Of a DNA stretch of 31,340 bases, positions 1 to 7,996 are shown piece by piece. Positions within the stretch are counted from its first letter, which is position 1. Each line of letters starts with the position of its first letter. A model generated the notes under the pieces. That model worked only from the letters and a program-made list of their open reading frames with translations, was not told where the DNA came from and made no database searches. Origin of the DNA: Stenotrophomonas_A sp036566925 (GTDB lineage: Bacteria > Pseudomonadota > Gammaproteobacteria > Xanthomonadales > Xanthomonadaceae). A program made the translations under genes and the position numbers. The stretch is from the NCBI GenBank assembly GCA_036566925.1, contig DATCVI010000224.1, forward strand, positions 1 to 31,340. The letters are read 5' to 3'.

Positions 1-67
1 TGGATGGGTTCACGGCGTGTCCCGAAAGGGCCTAGCCCCCGGACGCCGCACGCAAGAATCAAAAGGC

Positions 68-98
68 AAAAAAAAATGGCGACCAAAAGGCGGCCATT
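68..98 (-). terminator. Rho-independent terminator of the fad operon
   Basis: Read on the minus strand, a ten-position stem with one mismatch and one G-T wobble (arms 89-98 and 75-84) closes on a four-base TTTT loop and runs straight into a tract of nine T residues (68-76). It starts about 22 bases after the thiolase stop codon, where the terminator of the minus-strand fad operon is expected. Confidence 0.8.
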
Positions 99-119
99 CT
101 TCAAAGTGCAACTACCAAC

Positions 120-1325
120 TCAAACCGCCTCAATAATCCCAGCAGCCCCCATCCCAGTACCAATACACATAGTCACCATCCCGTACTTCTGCTTCCGCCG
201 CCGCAACCCATGCACCAGCGTAGCCGTACGCACAGCACCGGTAGCCCCCAGCGGATGCCCCAACGCAATCGCACCACCCAGCGGATTGATCTTCGAAGGA
301 TCCAGCTGACTATCGCGAATCACCGCCAAAGCCTGCGCCGCAAACGCCTCATTGAGCTCGATCCAATCCAGCTGATCCTTGCTCAAGCCCGCCTGCTTCA
401 GCGCCTTCGGGATCGCCGCGATCGGCCCGATGCCCATCACCTCCGGCCGCACACCCGCCACCGAGAAACTCACAAAGCGCGCCAACGGCGTTAAACCGTA
501 ATCCTTGATCGCCTGCTCCGAAGCCAGCAACACCGCGCCTGCACCATCGCTCATCTGCGACGAATTACCCGCCGTCACGCTGCCGCCAAACTGCCCATTG
601 CGGAACACCGGCCGCAACTTCGCCAACCCCTCCAGCGAAGTATCCGCACGCGGACCCTCGTCCGTATCGACGCGCTTGTTGCGCAGCAGGATGGTGTTGC
701 TCGACACATCCGGTACATGCGAACGGATCTCGTACGGACTGATCTCATCACCGAACTCACCGGCTGCAATCGCCGCCAGCGCCTTCTGGTGCGACGCCAC
801 CGCGAACGCATCCTGCTCCTCGCGCGACACCTTCCACTCCTCGGCCACCTTCTCGGCCGTGATGCCCATGCCATAAGCAATGGCGACGTGATCGTCCTTG
901 AACACCGACGGCGACAACGCCACCTTGTTGCCCATCATCGGCACCATCGACATCGACTCGGTACCACCGGCCAACATCAGGTCGGCATTGCCCAGGCGAA
1001 TCTCGTTGGCCGCCAGCGCCACCGCCTGCAGGCCCGACGAACAGAAACGGTTGATGGTCTGCCCGGCCACCGTATTCGGCAGCCCGGCCAGCAGCACGCC
1101 GATGCGCGCCACGTTCATGCCTTGCTCGCCCTCGGGCATCGCACAGCCGATGATGGCATCGTCGATGCGCGACACATCGATGCCCGGCGCCTGCGCCACC
1201 ACCGCACGCAATACGTGCGCCAGCATGTCGTCGGGACGGGTATTGCGGAACATGCCCTTGGGCGCCTTGCCGACCGGCGTGCGGGTGGCGGCGACGATGT
1301 AGGCGTCCTGGATTTGCTTGGTCAT
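120..1325 (-). CDS. fadA: acetyl-CoA C-acyltransferase (3-ketoacyl-CoA thiolase)
   Basis: Thiolase-superfamily enzyme of 401 residues, the usual family length. It performs the last step of beta-oxidation, cleaving 3-ketoacyl-CoA with CoA to acetyl-CoA and a shortened acyl-CoA. The catalytic residues are visible: nucleophile Cys95 in NRFCSSGLQ, His357 in GHPLGATG, and Cys387 in CIGTGMG near the C-terminus. It is the last gene of a minus-strand operon, 39 bases after the hydratase/dehydrogenase gene, its normal partner in the multienzyme complex, and a terminator follows at once. Substrate chain length cannot be read from sequence. A biosynthetic acetoacetyl-CoA thiolase is less likely because of the fadN-like partner. 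The start is an ATG at 1325. Confidence 0.95.
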   Translation of the reverse strand: MTKQIQDAYIVAATRTPVGKAPKGMFRNTRPDDMLAHVLRAVVAQAPGIDVSRIDDAIIGCAMPEGEQGMNVARIGVLLAGLPNTVAGQTINRFCSSGLQAVALAANEIRLGNADLMLAGGTESMSMVPMMGNKVALSPSVFKDDHVAIAYGMGITAEKVAEEWKVSREEQDAFAVASHQKALAAIAAGEFGDEISPYEIRSHVPDVSSNTILLRNKRVDTDEGPRADTSLEGLAKLRPVFRNGQFGGSVTAGNSSQMSDGAGAVLLASEQAIKDYGLTPLARFVSFSVAGVRPEVMGIGPIAAIPKALKQAGLSKDQLDWIELNEAFAAQALAVIRDSQLDPSKINPLGGAIALGHPLGATGAVRTATLVHGLRRRKQKYGMVTMCIGTGMGAAGIIEAV

Positions 1326-1364
1326 TTCATTACTCCGAAATTCGGGAAGACGTTAAGCCTGCGA

Positions 1365-3737
1365 TCAATTGCGCAGCGGCTTGCCGGTCTTGAGCATGTG
1401 GGCGATGCGGGCCTGGGTCTTCTCCTGCTGGGCCAGCTCGACGAAGTGCTGGCGCTCGAGCTTGAGCAGCCATTCCTCGTCCACCAGCGCGCCGCGGTCG
1501 ACTTCACCGCCGCACACCACGGTCGCGATACGGCTGGCGATCTCGTAGTCGTACTCGCTGATGAAGCGGCCTTCGAGCATGTTGACCAGCAGCATCTTGA
1601 AGGTGGCGATGCCGACGTCGCCGGCGACCTGGATGCGGTTGGCCGGCAGCGGCGGACGGTAACCGCCCTCGGCCAGTGCCAGCGCCTCGGCCTTGGCGAT
1701 GTACAGCGCCTCGAAGCTGTTGAACACGACCTTGTCGGTGCCGCGCAGCAGGCCCAGTTCCTGGGCATTGACCGCAGAGTTGGACACCTTGGCCATCGCC
1801 ACGGTCTCGAACGTCTTCTTCAGCTCGGCGAACACGTCGCCGCCCGGGCCGGCCGCCTGCGAAGCACGCACCGCCAGCTCCTTGAGGCCACCACCGGCCG
1901 GCAACAGGCCGACGCCGGCTTCAACCAGGCCGATGTAGCTTTCCAGCGACGCCACGGTCTTGGCGCTGTGCATCTGGAACTCGCAACCGCCGCCGAGCGC
2001 CAGGCCACGCACCGCCGCTACCACCGGCACCAGCGAGTACTTGATGCGCTGGCTGGTGCGCTGGAAGTTGGCGACCATCGCTTCGAACTCGGCCAGCTTG
2101 CCGGCCTGCAGCGCGCCCAGCGCCCCGGCCAGGTCGGCACCGGCGGAGAAGGGTTCCTTCTGCTGCCAGATCACCAGGCCCTTGAAGCCCTTTTCAGCGC
2201 GCGCTACCGCTTCCTGCAAGCCGTCCAGCACCTGGTCGGAAACGGTGTTCATCTTGGTCTTGAAGCCGACCACGGCGATGTCGTCGCCGTCGTGCCACAT
2301 GCGCAGGCCATCGTTCTCGAACACGGTCTCGCCAGGGCTGAACTTCTCGCCCAGCAGCGGATCGGGGAAGCGCTGGCGGCGATAGACCGGCAGCGCAGAG
2401 CGCGGCAGCTTGGCGTCGCGCGCCGGGCTGTAGCTGCCTTCAGCGGCATGCACGCCGTCGCGACCGTCGAACACCCAGTTCGGCAGCGGCGCGTTGCTCA
2501 TGCTCTTGCCGGCGGCGATATCTTCGGCGATCCACTGCGCCACCTGCTTCCAGCTGGCGGCCTGCCAGGTTTCGAACGGGCCCAGCGACCAGCCGTAGCC
2601 CCAGCGGATGGCGAGGTCGACGTCGCGCGCGGTCTCGGCGATGTCGGCCAGGTGATAGGCGCTGTAGTGGAACAGGTCGCGGAAGGTCGCCCACAGGAAC
2701 TGCGCCTGCGGGTGCTGGCTCTCGCGCAGCTTGGCGAACTTCTCGGCCGGGTTCTTGATCTTCAGGATCTCGACCAGCTCAGGCGCCGCGCCGCGGTCGG
2801 CCGGGCGGTAGTCCTGCTTGGCCACGTCGAGCACGACGATGTCTTTGCCGACCTTGCGGAAGATGCCCGCGCCGGTCTTCTGGCCCAGTGCGCCCTTGGC
2901 GATCAGCGCTTCCAGCCACTTCGGCGACTTGAAGAACGCATGCCACGGGTCATCGGGCAGGGTGTCGGCCATGGTCTTGATGACGTGGGCCATGGTGTCC
3001 AGGCCGACCACGTCCGAGGTGCGGTAGGTGGCCGACTTCGGCCGGCCCACCAGCGGGCCGGTGAGGCCGTCCACTTCGTCGAAGCCCAGGCCGAACTGCT
3101 CGGTGTGGTGGATGGTGGACAGGATCGAGAACACGCCGATGCGGTTGCCGATGAAGTTCGGGGTGTCCTTGGCGTACACCACACCCTTGCCCAGGGTGGT
3201 GGTGAGGAAGGTTTCCAGGCCTTCGAGCACGGCCTTGTCGGTGCCCTTGGCCGGGATCAGCTCGGCCAGGTGCATGTAGCGCGGCGGGTTGAAGAAGTGC
3301 ACGCCGCAGAAGCGGTGGCGCAGCTGCTCGGGCAGCACTTCGGCGAGCTTGTTGATGCCCAGGCCCGAAGTATTGGAGGCCAGCACCGCGGTGTCGGAGA
3401 CGAACGGGGCGATCTTGGCGTAGAGGTCCTGCTTCCAGTCCATGCGTTCGGCAATGGCCTCGATGATCAGGTCGCAGCTGCGCAGCTGTTCCAGGCCGCT
3501 GTCGTAGTTGGCCGGGGTGATCGCCTCGGCCAGGGCCTTGGACGCCAGCGGCGCCGGGCTCAATTTGCCGAGATTGGCGATGGCCTTGAGGACGATGCCG
3601 TCGGCCGGGCCTTCCTTGGCGGGAAGATCGAACAGCACGGTGTCGACACCGGCGTTGGTGAGGTGCGCGGCGATCTGTGCGCCCATGACGCCGGCGCCGA
3701 GGACGGCCGCGCGACGGACTAGCAGGGGATTGGACAT
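1365..3737 (-). CDS. fadN: bifunctional 3-hydroxyacyl-CoA dehydrogenase / enoyl-CoA hydratase (FadN-like)
   Basis: This 790-residue protein carries two beta-oxidation activities: hydration of trans-2-enoyl-CoA and NAD-dependent oxidation of L-3-hydroxyacyl-CoA. The dehydrogenase domain comes first: dinucleotide-binding GAGVMG at residues 14-19 and the HFFNPP motif with His147. The crotonase-fold domain follows at about 470-690, with oxyanion-hole and catalytic residues in LGGGCEF (Glu586) and Glu606 in LVEAGVG. This order is the reverse of E. coli FadB (hydratase first) and matches the FadN type of Bacillus, about the same length. The gene lies 26 bases after the regulator and 39 bases before the thiolase, forming one operon. 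The ATG at 3737 is used; the upstream ribosome-binding site is weak. Confidence 0.93.
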   Translation of the reverse strand: MSNPLLVRRAAVLGAGVMGAQIAAHLTNAGVDTVLFDLPAKEGPADGIVLKAIANLGKLSPAPLASKALAEAITPANYDSGLEQLRSCDLIIEAIAERMDWKQDLYAKIAPFVSDTAVLASNTSGLGINKLAEVLPEQLRHRFCGVHFFNPPRYMHLAELIPAKGTDKAVLEGLETFLTTTLGKGVVYAKDTPNFIGNRIGVFSILSTIHHTEQFGLGFDEVDGLTGPLVGRPKSATYRTSDVVGLDTMAHVIKTMADTLPDDPWHAFFKSPKWLEALIAKGALGQKTGAGIFRKVGKDIVVLDVAKQDYRPADRGAAPELVEILKIKNPAEKFAKLRESQHPQAQFLWATFRDLFHYSAYHLADIAETARDVDLAIRWGYGWSLGPFETWQAASWKQVAQWIAEDIAAGKSMSNAPLPNWVFDGRDGVHAAEGSYSPARDAKLPRSALPVYRRQRFPDPLLGEKFSPGETVFENDGLRMWHDGDDIAVVGFKTKMNTVSDQVLDGLQEAVARAEKGFKGLVIWQQKEPFSAGADLAGALGALQAGKLAEFEAMVANFQRTSQRIKYSLVPVVAAVRGLALGGGCEFQMHSAKTVASLESYIGLVEAGVGLLPAGGGLKELAVRASQAAGPGGDVFAELKKTFETVAMAKVSNSAVNAQELGLLRGTDKVVFNSFEALYIAKAEALALAEGGYRPPLPANRIQVAGDVGIATFKMLLVNMLEGRFISEYDYEIASRIATVVCGGEVDRGALVDEEWLLKLERQHFVELAQQEKTQARIAHMLKTGKPLRN

Positions 3738-3763
3738 ATCGATAAACCCTTGGTGGATAACGA

Positions 3764-4396
3764 CTACGGGGTGGAGCGGGCGAGGAAGCCCGCTTCCGCA
3801 AAACGGATCAGTTCGCGCGCCGCGTGGGCGCGATGTTCGGCTTCACTGACGCCATGGGGTCGCTTGATCAGGCCGAAGTCGGCCATGGCGTAGGTCAGGG
3901 CGCCGGCGAGGAAATCCAGGCGCCAGTACAGCTCTTCCTTGCTCAGCCCCGGCACGCACACGGCAATGGCCTTGCCGAACTCGCGCAGGACATGGCCGTA
4001 GTGGTCGGAGAGGAACTTGCGCAGGTTGTCGTTCTTTTCGGCATAGGCGCGGGCGATCACGCGCACGAAGGCCCCGCCGCTCTGGCGGTCCTGGGCCATG
4101 GCCAGCGCCGGTTCCACGAAGGCGGCCAGGACTGCGGCCAGGTCGCCCGGATGCTGGTGCCGCGCCTGCTCCAGCTGCGCCAGCCGGCTGGCGGTCATCT
4201 CGTCCATGCGCCGGCGGAACACCTCGTTGACGAGGTTTTCCTTGGAACCGAAGTGGTAGTTGACCGCCGCGATATTGACGTCGGCATGGCTGGTGACCTG
4301 GCGCAGCGAGGTGCCGGCAAAGCCATGCTGGGCGAACAGTTCCTCCGCCGCGCCGAGGATGCGGTCCTTGGTGGAGAAATGGGCGGGCTTGGCCAT
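3764..4396 (-). CDS. psrA: TetR-family fatty-acid regulator (PsrA-like)
   Basis: TetR/AcrR repressor with the N-terminal helix-turn-helix at about residues 10-55 (AAEELFAQHGFAGTSLRQVT, then VNIAAVNYHFGSKENL, typical of PsrA/FadR-like members) and a helical ligand-binding C-terminal half ending in a TetR_C-like segment (WRLDFLAGALTYAMAD). PsrA-type proteins sense long-chain acyl-CoA and repress beta-oxidation genes. It is the first gene of the operon it probably controls. The reading frame is open upstream to 4486, but that extension would translate the operator palindrome, so the ATG at 4396 (MAKPAHFSTKDR) is chosen; it lacks a clear ribosome-binding site. Family assignment is firm; the PsrA name rests on domain similarity plus the operator sequence. 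Confidence 0.85.
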   Translation of the reverse strand: MAKPAHFSTKDRILGAAEELFAQHGFAGTSLRQVTSHADVNIAAVNYHFGSKENLVNEVFRRRMDEMTASRLAQLEQARHQHPGDLAAVLAAFVEPALAMAQDRQSGGAFVRVIARAYAEKNDNLRKFLSDHYGHVLREFGKAIAVCVPGLSKEELYWRLDFLAGALTYAMADFGLIKRPHGVSEAEHRAHAARELIRFAEAGFLARSTP

Positions 4397-4406
4397 GGCG
4401 CAGGGG

Positions 4407-4436
4407 GACTCAATCAAACGATCGTTTGAGTCTATA
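4407..4436 (-). promoter_or_regulatory. PsrA-type operator overlapping the fad operon promoter
   Basis: A perfect 16-base palindrome (4414-4429, half-site TCAAACGA) contains CAAAC-N4-GTTTG, which matches the PsrA consensus (G/C)AAAC-N2-4-GTTT(G/C). A wider inverted repeat GACTCAA...TTGAGTC (4407-4413 and 4426-4432) surrounds it. On the minus strand a candidate -10 box TATAGA (4436-4431) abuts the palindrome, so a bound dimer would cover the -10 and the transcription start. The centre lies about 25 bases before the regulator ATG, which suggests autoregulation. The -10 assignment is an inference; no good -35 was found. Confidence 0.75.
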
Positions 4437-4514
4437 CCCGTGCGTATGGAGCTGCATTGTGCGCTGCAGCATTCATGTTCAGCCATCCAGTATGCAAAGC
4501 CTGCGCCAGCACGT

Positions 4515-4579
4515 TAGAATTGCCCATCGCAAGTTTGGCTAAGCCCGCGTTTTGACGCGGGTTTTTTTCATGTTAACCT
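4515..4579 (+). promoter_or_regulatory. ndk promoter region with an overlapping terminator-like hairpin
   Basis: Two candidate promoters are visible. The nearer one has -35 TTGACG (4552-4557), a 16-base spacer and an extended -10, TG-T-TAACCT (4571-4579). A farther -10-like TAGAAT sits at 4515-4520 with only a weak -35. Between them, CCCGCGT (4544-4550) and ACGCGGG (4555-4561) form a 7-bp stem with a TTTG loop followed by seven T (4562-4568), the shape of an intrinsic terminator. The nearer -35 lies inside this hairpin. Transcripts from the farther promoter would meet the terminator before ndk, so the hairpin may insulate or attenuate ndk. Confidence 0.5.
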
Positions 4580-4615
4580 CGGGCCTTCAGTGGCCCGCCC
4601 GTCGGAGATCTATCC

Positions 4616-5041
4616 ATGGCGCTGGAGCGCACCCTGTCCATCATCAAGCCTGACGCCGTCGCCAAGAACGTCATCGGCGAAATCTACAGCCGTTTCGAAA
4701 AGGCCGGCCTGAAGATCGTGGCTGCCAAGTACAAGCAGCTGTCGCGTCGCGAGGCCGAAGGTTTCTACGCCGTGCACCGCGAGCGCCCGTTCTTCAACGC
4801 GCTGGTCGAGTTCATGATTTCCGGCCCGGTGATGATCCAGGCGCTGGAAGGCGAGAACGCCGTGGCCAAGCACCGCGATCTGTTGGGTGCCACCAATCCG
4901 AAGGATGCCGCGCCGGGCACCATCCGCGCCGACTTCGCCGATTCGATCGACGCCAATGCCGCGCACGGTTCGGACTCGGTCGAGAACGCCGCCATCGAAG
5001 TGGCGTATTTCTTTGCCGCCACCGAAGTGGTCGCACGCTGA
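4616..5041 (+). CDS. ndk: nucleoside diphosphate kinase
   Basis: Transfers the gamma-phosphate of ATP to nucleoside diphosphates through a phosphohistidine, balancing NTP and dNTP pools in the cytoplasm. The 141-residue length is standard. Key residues are visible: Lys11 in SIIKPDAVAKN and catalytic His117 in NAAHGSDS, with the GATNPKDAAPGTIR nucleotide-binding segment before it. The ribosome-binding site GGAGA (4604-4608) precedes the ATG at 4616. It starts a plus-strand housekeeping run; rlmN follows within ten bases, as in many gammaproteobacteria. Confidence 0.98.
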   Translation: MALERTLSIIKPDAVAKNVIGEIYSRFEKAGLKIVAAKYKQLSRREAEGFYAVHRERPFFNALVEFMISGPVMIQALEGENAVAKHRDLLGATNPKDAAPGTIRADFADSIDANAAHGSDSVENAAIEVAYFFAATEVVAR

Positions 5042-5050
5042 GCCCATGCC

Positions 5051-6256
5051 GTGAACGAGGTCGTCCGCCAACCGCTGCCGAGTGAACTTCCCGTCGTAGA
5101 AGGGAAGGTGGCCAAGCAGAACCTGCTCGACCTCGATCGCGAGGGCCTGGAGCGCTTCTTCGCCGATACCCTCGGCGAAGCGCGCTATCGCGCCCACCAG
5201 GTGATGAAGTGGATCCACCACCGCTACGTCACCGACTTCGACCAGATGACCGACCTCGGCAAGGCGCTGCGCGCCAAGCTGCAGCAGCACGCCGAGGTCG
5301 TCGTCCCCAATGTGGTGTTCGACAAGCCTTCCGCCGACGGCACCCACAAGTGGCTGCTGGCGATGGGGGTGGATGGCAAGAATGCCATCGAAACGGTGTA
5401 TATCCCGGACAAGAGCCGCGGCACCCTGTGCGTCTCCTCGCAGGTGGGCTGCGCGCTCAATTGCACGTTCTGCTCCACTGCCACGCAGGGCTTCAACCGC
5501 AACCTCTCCACCGCCGAGATCATCGGCCAGGTGTGGGTGGCCGCGCGCCATCTCGGTAACGTGCCGCACCAGCAGCGCCGTCTCACCAACGTGGTGATGA
5601 TGGGCATGGGCGAGCCGCTGATGAATTTCGACAACGTCGTGCGCGCGATGAACGTGATGCGCGACGACCTCGGCTACGGCCTGGCCAACAAGCGGGTAAC
5701 GCTGTCGACCTCGGGCCTGGTGCCGATGATCGACCGCCTCTCCACCGAAAGCGACGTCTCGCTGGCGGTATCGCTGCATGCGCCCACCGACGAGTTGCGC
5801 GAGCAGCTGGTGCCGCTGAACAAGAAATACCCGATCGCCGAGTTGATGGCTTCGTGCGCACGCTACCTGCGCGCCAACAAGAAGCGCGATTCGGTCACGT
5901 TCGAATACACCTTGATGAAGGGCATCAACGACCAGCCCGAGCATGCCCGGCAACTGGCCAAGCTGATGCGCCAGTTCGACAACGCGGTGCAGGCGAAGGA
6001 TTCGGGCAAGGTCAACCTGATTCCGTTCAATCCGTTCCCCGGCACGCGCTACGAGCGTTCGGGCGAAACCGAGATCCGCGCCTTCCAGAAGATCCTGCTC
6101 GATTCGCAGGTGCTGACCATGGTGCGGCGCACGCGCGGCGACGATATCGACGCGGCCTGCGGCCAGTTGAAGGGGCAGGTGATGGACCGCACCCGCCGCC
6201 AGGCCGATTTCCGGCGGCAGATGGAAGCCCGCGACGGTCATGACGCGGCGGCGTGA
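5051..6256 (+). CDS. rlmN: dual-specificity 23S rRNA A2503 / tRNA A37 C2-methyltransferase
   Basis: Radical SAM enzyme that methylates C2 of A2503 in 23S rRNA, and A37 in some tRNAs, affecting translational fidelity. The cluster motif CxxxCxxC is present at Cys134, Cys138 and Cys141 (CALNCTFC), and the C-terminal cysteine that forms the methylated thiol intermediate is probably Cys370 in DAACGQL. The N-terminal RNA-binding domain covers about residues 20-90. Its 401 residues fit the family. The likely start is GTG at 5051, since the nearby ATG at 5046 is out of frame and closes at once. The end overlaps the next gene by 17 bases. Confidence 0.96.
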   Translation: MNEVVRQPLPSELPVVEGKVAKQNLLDLDREGLERFFADTLGEARYRAHQVMKWIHHRYVTDFDQMTDLGKALRAKLQQHAEVVVPNVVFDKPSADGTHKWLLAMGVDGKNAIETVYIPDKSRGTLCVSSQVGCALNCTFCSTATQGFNRNLSTAEIIGQVWVAARHLGNVPHQQRRLTNVVMMGMGEPLMNFDNVVRAMNVMRDDLGYGLANKRVTLSTSGLVPMIDRLSTESDVSLAVSLHAPTDELREQLVPLNKKYPIAELMASCARYLRANKKRDSVTFEYTLMKGINDQPEHARQLAKLMRQFDNAVQAKDSGKVNLIPFNPFPGTRYERSGETEIRAFQKILLDSQVLTMVRRTRGDDIDAACGQLKGQVMDRTRRQADFRRQMEARDGHDAAA

Positions 6257-7052
6257 ACTAACCGTACTGCTGCTGATCGCAACCGTGCTGACCGCAGCCG
6301 GCTGCGACACCGCGACGCGCTCGACCCGGCCGGGCAAGGTCACCGATGTGGCGCCGCGCTACGACATCCGCGATGACCCCGCCACCAAGCAGCGCCTTGC
6401 CCGGCAGGAAAAACTCGGGCTTGCGCTCAACCGGCTGCAGGGCGGCGACGTGGCCGCCGCCGACGCGCTGGTGCGCGAGGTGCTCAAGCAGGATCCGCGA
6501 CTGCCCGAGGCCTATACCGTGCTGGCGCTGGTGCGCGATCAGCAGGGCGACGAAGCGGCCGCCGGCGATGCCTATCGCAAGGCCGCCGAGCTGGCCCCGG
6601 ACCAGGGCGATACCCTCAATAACTACGGTGCCTGGCTGTGTGGCAACGGCTTCGCCGCCGAAGCCCTGGTCTGGTTCGACCGCGCCCTGGCGGCGCCGGG
6701 TTATCGCACCCCGGCCGCGGCCCTGGCCAATGCCGGGGGCTGTGCGCTGCAATCTGGCCAGGCCGAGCGCGCCGCCGAGGATCTGCGCAAGGCACTGCAG
6801 TTGGACCCGGCCAACGGCTATGCCCTGGAGTCGATGGCGCGCCTGGAATTCGGGCGCCGGCACTACTTCGAGGCGCGAGCTTTCAGCGAACGGAGGCTGG
6901 CGGCTGCGCCGGCCACGGCTTCCGTGCTACAACTTGCTATTCAGATTGAACAAGGGCTAGGCGACAAGGCAGCCGCCAGCCGTTATCAGCAGCGGTTGGT
7001 CAAGGAGTTTCCGTCGACCGCGACCGCCAACCCAGGGGCCCAAGCATTGTGA
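6240..7052 (+). CDS. pilF: type IV pilus biogenesis/stability lipoprotein PilF (PilW)
   Basis: Outer-membrane lipoprotein (pilotin) needed for assembly of the PilQ secretin multimer and so for type IV pilus extrusion. A lipoprotein signal peptide is visible: basic MTRRR, a hydrophobic core and a lipobox ending at Cys22 (LTAAGC). The rest is a chain of tetratricopeptide repeats (about residues 50-250), for example DALVREVLKQDPRLPEAYTV and the NNYGAWLCGNG segment typical of PilF. It overlaps rlmN by 17 bases and rodZ by four (GTGA), so translation is probably coupled. PilF sits at this site between rlmN and rodZ in pseudomonads and xanthomonads. Confidence 0.9.
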   Translation: MTRRRELTVLLLIATVLTAAGCDTATRSTRPGKVTDVAPRYDIRDDPATKQRLARQEKLGLALNRLQGGDVAAADALVREVLKQDPRLPEAYTVLALVRDQQGDEAAAGDAYRKAAELAPDQGDTLNNYGAWLCGNGFAAEALVWFDRALAAPGYRTPAAALANAGGCALQSGQAERAAEDLRKALQLDPANGYALESMARLEFGRRHYFEARAFSERRLAAAPATASVLQLAIQIEQGLGDKAAASRYQQRLVKEFPSTATANPGAQAL

Positions 7053-7918
7053 TCAGTGAGTCCAATCCGAACCCTTTCGAGCAGCAGAAGGGATGCGGAC
7101 AGTACCTGCGCGAAGCACGCCAGGCCGCTGGCCTGACGGTCGATGAAGTCGCCACCCAGCTGCGCATGCCGCTGCAGGTGGTGCGCTCGCTGGAACAGGA
7201 AGACTGGCAGCGCCTGGGCGCGCCGGTGTTCGTACGAGGCCAGCTGCGCAGCTATGCGCGGTTGCTGAACGTAGACCTGGGCCCGCTGCTGCAACAGGCG
7301 CGCCTGGAGAATGTGGAGCCGGTCAAGCTGGTCAGCCATGCGCACACCCCGCGCGGGCGTCGCCTGCTGGAAAGCGTGGCCCGGCGTGCCGTGTACGTGG
7401 TGATCACCGGCGTGCTGGTGGTGCCGGTGTGGTATGCCATCCGCAGCACCCATCCCGAGCAGGTCGGCGCCAACACTGCCTCGCTGGATGTAGTGCCAGG
7501 GCCGGCAGGCGTTGCCGATGCCGGCGCGCCGAATCCCGGCGCCGCCGATGCCACCGCCGTCACCGCGAGCGCGGCCAGCGAAACCAAACCCGCCGCACCG
7601 ACGACGCCGTATATCGCTTCGATGACGCCAATGCCGCGCGCCGCCGCGCCCAGCGCCGGCTTGTCGCTGCGCTTCAACGGCGACAGCTGGATCCAGGTAT
7701 CCGCACCGGACGGCAGCACCGTGGAAAAAGCCCTGGTGCGTTCGGGTGAACAGCGCACTTACGAACCCGGCCGCGTCGCCCGCGTGGTGCTGGGCAATGC
7801 CACCGCGGTGGAAGTCACGCAAGGCGGCAACGTCGTCGATACGAAGCCGTTTCAGCGAGCAGCCGTGGCGCGTTTTGCGGTATCCTCCGACGGCTCCGTG
7901 GTGCCCGCTGCCGAGTAA
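7049..7918 (+). CDS. rodZ: RodZ-like cytoskeletal membrane protein
   Basis: Bitopic inner-membrane protein linking MreB to the elongation machinery that sets rod shape. Domains in order: an N-terminal helix-turn-helix of the HTH_25 type (about 15-80, with LREARQAAGLTVDEVA and VFVRGQLRSYARLL), one membrane segment (about 114-131), an Ala/Pro/Thr-rich periplasmic linker, and a C-terminal DUF4115 beta domain (about 205-285, LRFNGDSWIQVSAPDG). The start is GTG at 7049, overlapping the pilF stop. In E. coli ispG and hisS would follow; here a 78-base gap leads directly to the yfgM-like gene. Confidence 0.9.
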   Translation: MISESNPNPFEQQKGCGQYLREARQAAGLTVDEVATQLRMPLQVVRSLEQEDWQRLGAPVFVRGQLRSYARLLNVDLGPLLQQARLENVEPVKLVSHAHTPRGRRLLESVARRAVYVVITGVLVVPVWYAIRSTHPEQVGANTASLDVVPGPAGVADAGAPNPGAADATAVTASAASETKPAAPTTPYIASMTPMPRAAAPSAGLSLRFNGDSWIQVSAPDGSTVEKALVRSGEQRTYEPGRVARVVLGNATAVEVTQGGNVVDTKPFQRAAVARFAVSSDGSVVPAAE

Positions 7919-7996
7919 TGTCGGCGCGGCAGGCAGCACGGTTTCTGGTTTCCCTTTTGATGCTCCGGATCCGGTAAGGACGGGGTGAGAGTACGC

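Noticed and set aside
717..3722. Very long open frame (about 1000 codons) on the plus strand opposite the fadN-like gene
   Set aside because: It lies antisense to a strongly supported gene, has His/Arg/Gly-rich composition typical of GC-rich shadow frames, and shows no domain or motif.
4397..4486. Longer N-terminus for the TetR regulator from an ATG at 4486
   Set aside because: It would translate across the operator palindrome and add residues not typical of the family; MAKPAHF is the expected start.
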